A stretch of DNA of 64,000 bases from contig CANREP010000006.1 of the NCBI GenBank assembly GCA_947629685.1, positions 1-64,000 of the forward strand, read 5' to 3'. The DNA comes from an uncultured Phascolarctobacterium sp. (GTDB taxonomy: Bacteria; Bacillota; Negativicutes; Acidaminococcales; Acidaminococcaceae). The notes below the pieces were generated by a model, which did no database searches, was not told where the DNA came from, and saw only the letters and a program-made list of their open reading frames with translations. Shown here piece after piece: positions 8,207 to 16,010 of the stretch (position 1 is its first letter; every line of letters begins with the position of its first letter). Made by a program: the position numbers and the translations under genes.

Positions 8207-9225
8207 TGGAAGACAATAAATTGCAGCGGCCCAGCCATAAAAAGCGCAAGCTGCGCTGGGGCAGGCTGGTATTTTTACTGATACTGCTGTCGGCTTTCTT
8301 TACGGCGGCTTTCTGGGGCAGCGTCTGGGTATACGATAACCTCATCAATCCGCCTCAGGCTAAAATCATCGGTGCTGACGAAAAAATAGTCAGCGATGAA
8401 AAGCTCAATGAAAGAATCAATATCCTGCTTTTAGGCATTGATGACGGCGACAGCGAGGCGGCTGAAAGCGAGCCCAAGCGTACTGACGCAGTGCTGCTGG
8501 CCAGCTTCGATCCGGCGACCAATCAGGTAGCAGTGCTGTCCATTCCCCGCGATACCAAGGTCATCCTGCCCGGGCACCGCGACCCTGATAAAATCAATGC
8601 GGCCTATGCTTACGGCGGCGTGGTCATGGCCAAGCAGACGGTAGCCAATCTGCTGCGGGTGCCCATCCACTATTATGTGCTGGCTAACTGGCAGGGCTTC
8701 ATCGATATCGTCAACTTAATCGGCGGCGTGGATATCTACGTCGATAACGATATGTACTATGAAGACCCCTATGCCGACCTGGTTATCGACATCAAGCACG
8801 GCTACCAGCATATGGACGGCGAGACTGCCGGCAAGTATGTGCGTTTCCGTAAGGACGAACTGGGTGATATCGGCCGCGTGCAGCGCCAGCAGAAATTTAT
8901 GCGGGCGGCGGCAGAGCAGATGTTTTCCATCCAGAACGTGGCGCAGATCAGCAATCTGCTGGCAACACTGGACAAACACGTAGAAACTGATTTGAATACC
9001 CTGACCATGCTCAAGGCAGCCAACAGCTTCAAAATCTTCGGCGACGACAAGATCAGAAGCGGTATGCTGTACGGGCATTTTGACGATACCAGCGGCGTCA
9101 GCTATTGGGCGACGGACAGGGCGTCTGTCAATAAATCGCTGGACGAGCTGGGCATCCCCTATATGAAAGAGGACGGCCAGGCGGACGGCGCTGATCATGA
9201 GGATACAACAGAAATAAATCTGTAA
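8206..9225 (+). CDS. LytR-CpsA-Psr (LCP) family protein
   Basis: A 339-residue membrane-anchored enzyme with a short basic cytoplasmic tail, one membrane helix (about residues 18-42) and an extracytoplasmic LCP catalytic domain. Family hallmarks are visible: RTDAVLLASFDP, IPRDTKV with the arginine-aspartate pair, HRDPDKINAAYAYGG, and RFRKDELGDIGRVQRQQKF. LCP enzymes transfer polymers from lipid carriers to peptidoglycan. In a Gram-negative-walled Negativicute the acceptor and polymer are less obvious. The gene overlaps yqeK by one base and is followed 21 bases later by rsfS. Confidence 0.88.
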   Translation: MEDNKLQRPSHKKRKLRWGRLVFLLILLSAFFTAAFWGSVWVYDNLINPPQAKIIGADEKIVSDEKLNERINILLLGIDDGDSEAAESEPKRTDAVLLASFDPATNQVAVLSIPRDTKVILPGHRDPDKINAAYAYGGVVMAKQTVANLLRVPIHYYVLANWQGFIDIVNLIGGVDIYVDNDMYYEDPYADLVIDIKHGYQHMDGETAGKYVRFRKDELGDIGRVQRQQKFMRAAAEQMFSIQNVAQISNLLATLDKHVETDLNTLTMLKAANSFKIFGDDKIRSGMLYGHFDDTSGVSYWATDRASVNKSLDELGIPYMKEDGQADGADHEDTTEINL

Positions 9226-9246
9226 TTGATACTGGAGGTTGATGTA

Positions 9247-9600
9247 ATGACTACTAAAGAAATGGCAATGAAGATAGCTGCTTTTGCTAACGATAAAAAA
9301 GCTGCGGACATCCTGATGCTGAACATGGAAGGACTGTCCCCTGTAACCGATTATTTCGTTATCTGCAGCGCTTCCAACAATATCCTGGTTAAGGCTATTG
9401 CCGATAATATCGAGGATAAAATGGCAGAATTAGGCGTTTATCCCGCTCATAAAGAGGGTTATGCCGACGGCCGCTGGGTGCTGCTGGATTACGGCGATAT
9501 TGTAGCCCATATCTTCCTGGAAGAAGAACGCGATTTTTACAATATCGAACAGCTGTGGGCTGACGCTCCCTCTGAAGCTTTTACGGAGAGCGAAGCATGA
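9247..9600 (+). CDS. rsfS: Ribosome silencing factor
   Basis: A 117-residue RsfS/YbeB/Iojap protein, which binds L14 and blocks joining of ribosomal subunits when nutrients are scarce. The family segments are visible: KKAADILMLNMEGLSPVTDYFVICSASN, the LGVYPAHKEGYADGRWVLLDYGDIVAHIF stretch, and R-DFYNIEQLW at the end. I use ATG 9247 (MTTKEMAMK) because GGAGG lies 9 bases upstream. An earlier TTG at 9226 is not needed. The stop overlaps the next gene by four bases (ATGA), so the two are translated as a pair. Confidence 0.93.
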   Translation: MTTKEMAMKIAAFANDKKAADILMLNMEGLSPVTDYFVICSASNNILVKAIADNIEDKMAELGVYPAHKEGYADGRWVLLDYGDIVAHIFLEEERDFYNIEQLWADAPSEAFTESEA

Positions 9601-10484
9601 GCGAGCAGAACAAGCAGGTAAAATACCGTCCCGGCGACGTAGTGACCCTCAAGGTTGCCCGTACCGGCGAGCTGGGTGCGTTTCTGGACGCAGGCACCGG
9701 CAATACCAGCGACGACATACTGCTGCATAAATTGCAGCAGACTGCCCCGGTGCAGACTGGCGACGAAGTGAAGGTCTATCTGTATCTTGACCCCAACAAG
9801 CGCCTGACTGCCAGCATGAAGCTGCCCAAGATGCGCGAGGGCCAGCTTGGCTATGTGCGCGTACTCAGCGTTACCCGCGACGGCGGTTTCGTAGATATCG
9901 GCGCAGAACGCGGCGTCTTTCTGCCCTACAGCCAGATGCGCGGCCACGTGAGCCCCAACCAGCTGGTATGGGTTAAGCTGTACCGCGATAAAAGCGGCCG
10001 TCAGGCCGTTACCATGCGCGTTGAGGAAGATATGGTGCGCGCTTCTAAACCGGCGGAGGGCGTAAAGGTGGGCGACCAGGTTACCGGCACTGTCTACAAT
10101 ATCCTGCCGGAAGGCTTCTTCATCTTTACCAATCAGCGTTTCCTGGCTTTCCTGCACCGCAGCGAAGTGCCGGGCGGCAGGCTTGATTTCGGTCAGGAAG
10201 TGACCGGGCGTATCACCTATATCCGTCAGGACGGCAGGCTGAATATCTCGCTGCGCCTGCAGAAAGAAAATGCCCTCATTGCCGATGCCGAAGAGATTTA
10301 CAATTACCTGGTGAAACGCAGCGGCAGGATGCCCTACTGCGACAGTACGCCGCTGGAAATCATAAAGCAGAAATTCGGAATCAGCAAGGCGGCTTTCAAA
10401 CGCGCGCTGGGACATCTGATGAAAGAGGGCCGCATCTATCAGGAGGACGGCTGGACCTATCTGAAAGATAACGGTAAAAAATAA
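9597..10484 (+). CDS. cvfB: CvfB-type S1 RNA-binding protein
   Basis: A 295-residue cytoplasmic protein made of several S1-like beta-barrels followed by a C-terminal winged helix, the CvfB/YitL layout. The third S1 unit is the clearest (VGDQVTGTVYNILPEGFFIFTNQRFLAFLHRSEVPGG); the winged helix holds FGISKAAFKRALGHLMKEGRIYQEDGWTYL. In staphylococci the family affects virulence gene expression and binds RNA; its role here is unknown. Its ATG overlaps the rsfS stop, and a strong hairpin terminator follows, so it closes the nadD operon. Confidence 0.85.
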   Translation: MSEQNKQVKYRPGDVVTLKVARTGELGAFLDAGTGNTSDDILLHKLQQTAPVQTGDEVKVYLYLDPNKRLTASMKLPKMREGQLGYVRVLSVTRDGGFVDIGAERGVFLPYSQMRGHVSPNQLVWVKLYRDKSGRQAVTMRVEEDMVRASKPAEGVKVGDQVTGTVYNILPEGFFIFTNQRFLAFLHRSEVPGGRLDFGQEVTGRITYIRQDGRLNISLRLQKENALIADAEEIYNYLVKRSGRMPYCDSTPLEIIKQKFGISKAAFKRALGHLMKEGRIYQEDGWTYLKDNGKK

Positions 10485-10496
10485 TAGCGTATACAC

Positions 10497-10532
10497 ATAC
10501 ATGTACTGTCATCGGCGGTACATGTATTTTTT
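10497..10532 (+). terminator. Terminator after cvfB
   Basis: A 10-bp perfect stem (10497-10506 with 10518-10527), an 11-base loop and a run of T residues end the nadD-cvfB operon. Confidence 0.85.
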
Positions 10533-10546
10533 CAAGGAGGCCAAAG

Positions 10547-11293
10547 ATGGAGATAATCGTGCTGCTGACAGCTTGCGTAGTATTCCTGGCCGCTTTTTTT
10601 GCTACCGTGTCCGGCTTTGGCTTTGCGCTGGTGGCCACGCCGCTCTTATCGCTTTTTATGGACGCCAAGGAAGCGGTGGTGCTGGTGCTTTTGGCAGGTT
10701 TTGTGCTGCGTGCGATTACCATGGTGCGCAACCGGCACCATTTTGAGTGGGATACGGTGCTTTTGGTAACGCTCGGCAGTCTGCTCGGCATTGTGCCGGG
10801 CAGCGTGGCGCTGAGGGTCATCAGCATCGAGCAGCTGGAAATATTTCTCGGCGTTATCCTGCTTGCGGCGACTTTCCTCATGGGGCGCAAAATCGACTTT
10901 AATATAACCAATAAGACGCTGGGCAGGTTTACGGCAGGCGTCCTCAGCGGCTTTTTCGGCTCGGCGACCAGTGTCAGCGGGCCTCCGCTGGTGCTGTATT
11001 TTCTGAACGAGAATATGGAAAAGGACCTTATGCGCGCGAATATGATCTGGTGCTTCGGCCTAAACGGGACGCTGATGCTGATTGGCAGCTACCTGGCAGG
11101 GACCATGCAGTATATCGCCGTGGAGCCGGGCAGTTTATTATACAGTCTGGCGGCGCTTCTGTTGGGCTGGTGGCTGGGCGAGAAGCTGTTTTATCATCTC
11201 AATCAGCATCTTTTCCGACGGTTATCGCTGCTCATCGTCTGCGGCGGCGCGGTAGGGATGCTGTACAGCGGTATTAAAGCATTGTTAATGTAA
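10547..11293 (+). CDS. TSUP-family (TauE/SafE-like) membrane permease
   Basis: A 248-residue protein with about eight membrane helices and the TSUP pattern: a GFGFALVATPLLSLF segment near the N-terminus and, in the second half, a matching GFFGSATSVSGPPLVLYFLNENM segment. Members export or import sulfite, sulfoacetate, taurine or other small organosulfur or carboxylate anions. Nothing next to this gene narrows the substrate. The start at 10547 is preceded by AAGGAGG. It stands between the nadD operon terminator and the aromatic operon and appears to be a single-gene unit without an obvious terminator of its own. Confidence 0.85.
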   Translation: MEIIVLLTACVVFLAAFFATVSGFGFALVATPLLSLFMDAKEAVVLVLLAGFVLRAITMVRNRHHFEWDTVLLVTLGSLLGIVPGSVALRVISIEQLEIFLGVILLAATFLMGRKIDFNITNKTLGRFTAGVLSGFFGSATSVSGPPLVLYFLNENMEKDLMRANMIWCFGLNGTLMLIGSYLAGTMQYIAVEPGSLLYSLAALLLGWWLGEKLFYHLNQHLFRRLSLLIVCGGAVGMLYSGIKALLM

Positions 11294-11350
11294 AAAAATT
11301 TACAGTTGAAAGTGTAAATAAGTAAGAAAAAGAAAAATACAATGTTTTTA

Positions 11351-11379
11351 TTGACGGGAAAATATAAAAGCGGTAAAAT
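11351..11379 (+). promoter_or_regulatory. Promoter of the aromatic amino acid operon
   Basis: TTGACG (11351-11356) and TAAAAT (11374-11379) have a 17-base spacer. Transcription would start near 11386, giving a leader of about 310 bases before aroF. Confidence 0.7.
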
Positions 11380-11429
11380 TTGCCTAATCAAGTTTTGATG
11401 CTTAATTATTTATCTTGCAGGTGAGAAAA

Positions 11430-11576
11430 ATGGAATCTATGTTGAAGAAAACTGCAATAGAATACGGCTTTTATTTTGCACCGGTCTTTAGCTTTTACTT
11501 TAGCACCGGATTTTTTGCATGCCAAAATTCATACAGCAGTTCAATCGTAAATAGATGCCTTCCGGGTGGTATTTGA
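11430..11576 (+). CDS. Phe/Tyr-rich leader peptide of the aromatic operon
   Basis: A 48-codon ORF with ATG at 11430, an AGGTGAG site just upstream and TGA at 11574. Its centre reads YGFYFAPVFSFYFSTGFF, in which 10 of 18 residues are Phe or Tyr; all seven Phe codons of the ORF are TTT. It lies between the operon promoter and a terminator hairpin, directly upstream of DAHP synthase. This is the arrangement of ribosome-mediated attenuators such as the enterobacterial pheA leader. The peptide is probably a sensor of charged tRNA-Phe/Tyr rather than a functional protein. I read this from the sequence; I know of no description of it in this group. Expression and starts are untested. Confidence 0.8.
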   Translation: MESMLKKTAIEYGFYFAPVFSFYFSTGFFACQNSYSSSIVNRCLPGGI

Positions 11577-11607
11577 GATATCATCATTAACTTGCGTTTT
11601 CCAGCGG
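11504..11607 (+). promoter_or_regulatory. Candidate protector and antiterminator elements of the aro attenuator
   Basis: CACCGGA (11504-11510, within the leader codons just before TTT TTT) can pair with TCCGGGTGG (11561-11569) with one bulged G. The same 11561-11569 segment can pair, more weakly, with CCAGCGG (11601-11607), which includes the 5' arm of the terminator. This gives a 1:2, 2:3, 3:4 switch. The 2:3 pairing is only about six base pairs with an internal loop, so it needs proper folding. Confidence 0.5.
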
Positions 11608-11635
11608 GCTCTCTTACGAGGGTCCGCTTTTATTA
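11603..11635 (+). terminator. Attenuator terminator upstream of aroF
   Basis: An 11-bp stem (11603-11613 with 11618-11628, two wobble pairs) with loop TTAC is followed by TTTTATTAT. It lies 27 bases after the leader peptide stop and about 65 bases before aroF, so it can end transcripts before the operon. Confidence 0.8.
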
Positions 11636-11698
11636 TGCAGTGCGAGATAAATAATTACTGATAGACTTAAATAATGTATTTATAAAGGAGAGGTAAAA

Positions 11699-12712
11699 AT
11701 GGTCATAGTATTCAAACCGGGCGCACCGGAAGAGGTCAAAACAAAAATAAAGGTCAATCTGGAACAGCAGGGCTTCCAGATTAACGAAATTAACGGTCTT
11801 AACATGACGATTTTCGGTATCATCGGCGATACCAGCACGCTGGATATCAACCTGCTGCGCGTCAACGACTGCGTAGATAAGGTAATGCGCGTGCAGGAAC
11901 CTTTCAAACGCGCCAACCGCATGTTCCATCCTGAAGACAGCGTCATAGATGTGTGCGGCGTGCCTATAGGCGGCCGTAAGATTCAGGTTATTGCCGGCCC
12001 CTGTTCCGTAGAAAGTGCCGAGCAGGTTACCCAGGTAGCCAAATCCGTCAAACTGGGCGGCGCCAGCATGTTGCGCGGCGGCGCTTTCAAACCCCGTACT
12101 TCTCCGTATTCTTTCCAGGGTCTGAAAGAACTGGGCCTTGATTATCTGAAAGCGGCTAAAGAAGAAACCGGCCTGCCCATCGTTACGGAAATTATGTCTG
12201 CTGATAAGATTGAGCGCTTCGTCGAGGATGTCGACCTGATCCAGGTAGGCGCGCGTAATATGCAGAACTACGAACTGCTCAAGGAACTGGGCAAGACCCG
12301 TAAGCCCATCCTGCTGAAACGCGGTTTGTCCGCTACTATCGAAGAATGGATTATGTCCGCTGAATACATCCTGGCCGGCGGCAACGAAAATGTTATCCTG
12401 TGCGAGCGCGGTATCCGCACTTTTGAGACCTATACCCGCAATACTCTTGATTTGAGCGCTATCCCGGCTGTCAAGAAACTGAGCCATCTGCCGGTAGTAG
12501 TCGACCCCAGCCACGCTGCAGGTATGTGGTGGATGGTAGAGCCGCTGGCTAAAGCCGCCGTAGCAGTAGGCGCGGACGGCCTGCTGATCGAAGTGCACAA
12601 CGATCCTGAACACGCTTTGTGTGACGGCGCTCAGAGCCTGAAGCCGGAACGCTTTGCCCGTCTCATGGGCGAACTGAAAGGCATTGCCCAGATTGTAGGA
12701 CGCGATTTATAA
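11699..12712 (+). CDS. aroF: 3-deoxy-7-phosphoheptulonate synthase (DAHP synthase, type I beta)
   Basis: A 337-residue enzyme condensing phosphoenolpyruvate and erythrose-4-phosphate, the first step of the shikimate pathway. Residues 1-70 form the small ferredoxin-like domain found in the Thermotoga-type enzymes, which binds Phe or Tyr for feedback inhibition. The catalytic barrel follows, with IAGPCSVES, LRGGAFKPRTSPYSFQG, PIVTEIMSA, LLKRGLSATIEEW and the VVDPSHAAG metal site. The start is ATG 11699 behind AAAGGAGAGG. It is the first structural gene after the Phe/Tyr leader and attenuator, so the operon is probably controlled both by attenuation and by enzyme feedback. tyrA follows after 62 bases. 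I use aroF as the family symbol. Confidence 0.95.
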   Translation: MVIVFKPGAPEEVKTKIKVNLEQQGFQINEINGLNMTIFGIIGDTSTLDINLLRVNDCVDKVMRVQEPFKRANRMFHPEDSVIDVCGVPIGGRKIQVIAGPCSVESAEQVTQVAKSVKLGGASMLRGGAFKPRTSPYSFQGLKELGLDYLKAAKEETGLPIVTEIMSADKIERFVEDVDLIQVGARNMQNYELLKELGKTRKPILLKRGLSATIEEWIMSAEYILAGGNENVILCERGIRTFETYTRNTLDLSAIPAVKKLSHLPVVVDPSHAAGMWWMVEPLAKAAVAVGADGLLIEVHNDPEHALCDGAQSLKPERFARLMGELKGIAQIVGRDL

Positions 12713-12774
12713 TAAGAGACAATAGTAAAATAAAAAACATTGGCAGCATGGAAGTATGGTAGACGAGGTGTAAA

Positions 12775-13647
12775 ATGACTGAGGGGTTTTGGAATAAGGA
12801 TTGGCAGGAATTATGCTTTGCAGTGGTAGGCATCGGGCTTATCGGCGGGTCGTATGTTAAAGCGTTAAGAAAGCTCAAGGTAAAACGCATCATCGGCATC
12901 GACAGGGATGAGGCGGTGCTGCGTCAGGCAAAGGCGCAGGGACTTCTGGATGCGGCGCTTACAGGCGGCGACAGTACTTTGATTGAAGCTGATGTAATCA
13001 TCTGCGCCCTGTATCCCGATGCGGTGGAAAGCTTTGTGCGGGAAAACGTAGGCTTTTTTAAGCCAGGCGTCCTGCTCACGGATGTGGCAGGCGTCAAGGG
13101 CGCGCTGCCGGAACGGGTACAGGCGCTGTTAGCGCCCGGAATGGAATTTATTTCCGGCCATCCCATGGCGGGCAGGCAGAGCAGCGGCTTTGCCATGTCG
13201 GATGCGGCAATTTTTCAGGGAGCCAATTACATCGTGGTGCCTGATAAGCACAATACGGAAGCAGCAATCAGCTGGCTGGAAAGATTGGCTGCGGCCCTGG
13301 GATGCCGGCATACGGTGCGGGTAACGCCGGCGGAGCATGACAGCATCATCGCCTACACCAGCAATCTGCCCCATGCGGCGGCGGTAGCGCTGATTAACAG
13401 CCAGTCCTATAACGGCAAGACGCCTTATTTCGTGGCCGGCAGTTTCCGCGACGCTACGCGCGTGGCGGATATCAATCCAGATTTATGGACGCTGCTGTTT
13501 TTAAGTAATAAAGAAGCGGTGGCTGATAAGATAGACGAGTATATCCGTCAGCTGGAGCTGTGGCGCGACGCTTTGCGCAGCGGCGACGGACAGCAGCTGC
13601 GGGAAATGATGTGCAGTGCTGCTGCACGCAGAAAGGAACTGTACTGA
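12775..13647 (+). CDS. tyrA: Prephenate dehydrogenase
   Basis: A 290-residue NAD(P)-dependent enzyme that oxidatively decarboxylates prephenate to 4-hydroxyphenylpyruvate on the tyrosine branch. A Rossmann motif VVGIGLIGGSYVKAL opens the protein, followed by the family segments LLTDVAGVKG and FISGHPMAGRQSSGF and the helical C-terminal domain with SNLPHAAAVAL. It ends near residue 290 without an ACT domain, so feedback sensing by a C-terminal ACT domain is absent. The start is ATG 12775 behind GACGAGGTG. The stop codon overlaps the start of aroB (TGATG), so translation is coupled. Confidence 0.93.
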   Translation: MTEGFWNKDWQELCFAVVGIGLIGGSYVKALRKLKVKRIIGIDRDEAVLRQAKAQGLLDAALTGGDSTLIEADVIICALYPDAVESFVRENVGFFKPGVLLTDVAGVKGALPERVQALLAPGMEFISGHPMAGRQSSGFAMSDAAIFQGANYIVVPDKHNTEAAISWLERLAAALGCRHTVRVTPAEHDSIIAYTSNLPHAAAVALINSQSYNGKTPYFVAGSFRDATRVADINPDLWTLLFLSNKEAVADKIDEYIRQLELWRDALRSGDGQQLREMMCSAAARRKELY

Positions 13648-14711
13648 TGAGGAAGATTCATGTTGATTTGGGGCCGAAGGCCTATGATATAGAGATTGAC
13701 GCCGGACTTTTGCCGCAGGTAGGCGGCAGGGTGCGCGCCCTGCTGCCAAAAGCGCGGCAGGCGGTCATCGTTACGGACAGCAACGTAGGGCCGTTATATG
13801 GCGGCATCATGCAGCAGAGCCTGAAAGAGGCAGGACTTAAGGCAGCGCAGATCGTCATCCCGGCCGGGGAGCAGAGCAAGAATATGCAGACGCTGGCCTC
13901 CGTCCTAGAGCAGACGGCGCAGCTGGGACTTACCCGCAGCGACGTGCTCATCGCCTTGGGCGGCGGCGTAACCGGCGATCTGGGCGGTTTTGTAGCTGCC
14001 AGCTATATGCGCGGCATAGCCTTTGTACAGATACCCACTTCGCTGCTGGCGCAGATTGACAGTAGCGTAGGCGGCAAGGTGGCTGTAGATCTGGCGGCGG
14101 GCAAGAATCTGGCGGGAGCCTTCTATCAGCCGAAAGCCGTCTATATCGACCCGCAGCTTTTACAGACGCTGCCGGTACGCTTTCTGCATGACGGGCTGGC
14201 TGAGGCGATAAAATACGGCTGCATCAGCGACGCTAAGCTGTTTGCCGCTTTGGAAGCCTGCGCAGATGATGCGCAGCTTTTAGCATCGGCAGAAGATATT
14301 ATTGCCGACTGCTGCGCCATTAAAGCACGTATCGTGGAGCAGGATGAATTTGACACGGGCCTGCGGATGCTGCTGAATTTTGGCCATACCCTGGGACACG
14401 CCGTCGAGCAGTATTATGGTTACAGCGGTTATACCCACGGTGAAGGCGTGGCTATCGGCATGTATCAGCTGACGCTGCGCACGGAGGCTATGGGACTGAC
14501 GGAGCAGGGCACGGCAGAGCGCCTGGCACAGCTTTTGGCCAAATACAGTCTGCCTGTTGCTGCAGATGCACCGCGGCAGGAGCTGCTGCAGGTCATGGGC
14601 AGAGATAAAAAGAAACAGGGCAGCGCCATTACCCTGGTTATATTGGAAAAAATTGGCAGCGGCAGGCTGCTGAAAATAGACTGGCAGCAGCTGCCGGAGT
14701 ATTTGGGGTAG
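13647..14711 (+). CDS. aroB: 3-dehydroquinate synthase
   Basis: A 354-residue cytoplasmic enzyme that cyclises DAHP to 3-dehydroquinate, needing NAD and a divalent metal. Visible features are the NAD-binding region LGGGVTGDLGGFVAASYMRGI, the PTSLLAQIDSSVGGKVAVDL segment, LNFGHTLGHAVE with metal-binding histidines, and GEGVAIGM. I start it at ATG 13647 (MRKIHVDLGPKAYDIEI), whose first base is the last base of the tyrA stop. A longer in-frame reading into tyrA is not supported by a ribosome site. aroA begins three bases after its stop. Confidence 0.95.
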   Translation: MRKIHVDLGPKAYDIEIDAGLLPQVGGRVRALLPKARQAVIVTDSNVGPLYGGIMQQSLKEAGLKAAQIVIPAGEQSKNMQTLASVLEQTAQLGLTRSDVLIALGGGVTGDLGGFVAASYMRGIAFVQIPTSLLAQIDSSVGGKVAVDLAAGKNLAGAFYQPKAVYIDPQLLQTLPVRFLHDGLAEAIKYGCISDAKLFAALEACADDAQLLASAEDIIADCCAIKARIVEQDEFDTGLRMLLNFGHTLGHAVEQYYGYSGYTHGEGVAIGMYQLTLRTEAMGLTEQGTAERLAQLLAKYSLPVAADAPRQELLQVMGRDKKKQGSAITLVILEKIGSGRLLKIDWQQLPEYLG

Positions 14712-14714
14712 ATT

Positions 14715-16010
14715 ATGGATAAGGTACGGATTGCACCGACGAAATTTAACGGACAGATACATATTCCTTCATCTAAGAGCATGGGGCACAGAGAAATCAT
14801 CTGTGCCGGGCTGGCGCAGGGAACAAGCGTTATCGACAATATCAGCATGTCGAAAGATATTGAAGCTACCTGCCGCTGTCTGCAGGCGTTAGGCGTGCGG
14901 ATAGAAAGCGTTTCCAGCCGTTTTGCCGGACGCACGGCGCTGCGCATTACGGGCAGCGGCAAACTGACGCCGGTGAGCAGCGGCGCTGACTGCGGCGAGT
15001 CCGGCTCCACCTTGCGCTTTATCATCCCGCTGGCGGCGCTGACGGGTACGCCTTTTACGCTGACGGGCCACGGGCGGCTGGTGAGCCGCCCGCTGCAGGC
15101 GTATTACGATATTTTTGACCGGCAAAAGCTGGACTATACTACTGCGGACGGCCAGCTGCCGCTGACCGTTAACGGCACGCTGCAGCCCGGTCATTATCAG
15201 CTGCCGGGAGATGTGAGCAGTCAGTATGTCAGCGGACTGCTGTTTGCTCTGCCGCTGCTGGAAGGAGATTCCGTGCTGGAAATAACTTCGCCGCTGGAAT
15301 CTGCATCTTATGTGAATCTTACTTTGAGCTGCCTGGCCAAGTACGGTATCAAAATAGAAAACGAAGGTCACAGACTGTATAAGATACCGGGCAGGCAGCA
15401 TTACCAGCCTCAAAACAGCAATGTGGAAGGCGACTGGTCGCAGGCAGCTTTCTGGCTGGTGGCCGGAGCTTTAGGCAGGCAGGTGAGCAGCATGGGTCTT
15501 GCTGCCGGCTCTTTGCAGGGCGACAGGGCCGTGCTGGAAATAATGGGCCGGATGGGGGCAAAGCTTACAAAAGAAACTGACGGGGTTACGGCTGCGCAGA
15601 GCGCGGCAGCAGGCTGCCTTATCGATGCGGCCGACTGCCCCGATATTATCCCCGTACTGACGGTGCTGGCTGCAGTAAGCACGGGTACGACCAAGATTAT
15701 CAATGCGGCGCGGCTGCGTATTAAAGAATGCGACCGCCTGGCCGCTATAACCGGCGAATTGAATAAGCTGGGAGCAAAGATTACCGAGCTGCCGGACGGA
15801 CTTATCATCGAAGGCTGCCCGCAGGGACTGCGGGGCGGTTCCCAGGTAGACGCCTGGAACGACCACCGCATAGCCATGAGCCTGGCTGTGGCAGCGGCTG
15901 CCTGCGCTGAGCCTTTTGTCCTGACGGGGGCGGCCAGCGTAGCTAAATCATATCCTGATTTCTGGCAGGATTATGCACGGGCAGGCGGTAAAATGGAGGT
16001 GCTGGCATGA
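14715..16010 (+). CDS. aroA: 3-phosphoshikimate 1-carboxyvinyltransferase (EPSP synthase)
   Basis: A 431-residue two-domain enzyme that transfers enolpyruvate from PEP to shikimate-3-phosphate. Family motifs are visible: PSSKSMGHREIICAGLAQG for the substrate-binding N-terminus, ADCGESGSTLRFIIPLAAL, PGDVSSQYVSGLLFALPLL, and late DRLAAI and WNDHRIAMSLAVAA. The segment ESGSTLRF occupies the place of the usual LGNAGTAxRP, as in glyphosate-tolerant class II-like enzymes, so inhibitor sensitivity is a fair question; this is inference. It starts three bases after aroB, and its stop overlaps the aroC start. Confidence 0.94.
   Translation: MDKVRIAPTKFNGQIHIPSSKSMGHREIICAGLAQGTSVIDNISMSKDIEATCRCLQALGVRIESVSSRFAGRTALRITGSGKLTPVSSGADCGESGSTLRFIIPLAALTGTPFTLTGHGRLVSRPLQAYYDIFDRQKLDYTTADGQLPLTVNGTLQPGHYQLPGDVSSQYVSGLLFALPLLEGDSVLEITSPLESASYVNLTLSCLAKYGIKIENEGHRLYKIPGRQHYQPQNSNVEGDWSQAAFWLVAGALGRQVSSMGLAAGSLQGDRAVLEIMGRMGAKLTKETDGVTAAQSAAAGCLIDAADCPDIIPVLTVLAAVSTGTTKIINAARLRIKECDRLAAITGELNKLGAKITELPDGLIIEGCPQGLRGGSQVDAWNDHRIAMSLAVAAAACAEPFVLTGAASVAKSYPDFWQDYARAGGKMEVLA

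Noticed and set aside
11386-11698. T-box or other tRNA-sensing leader for the aromatic operon
   Set aside because: No AGGGTGGNACCGCG motif is present; the F/Y-rich ORF and terminator fit ribosome-mediated attenuation better.
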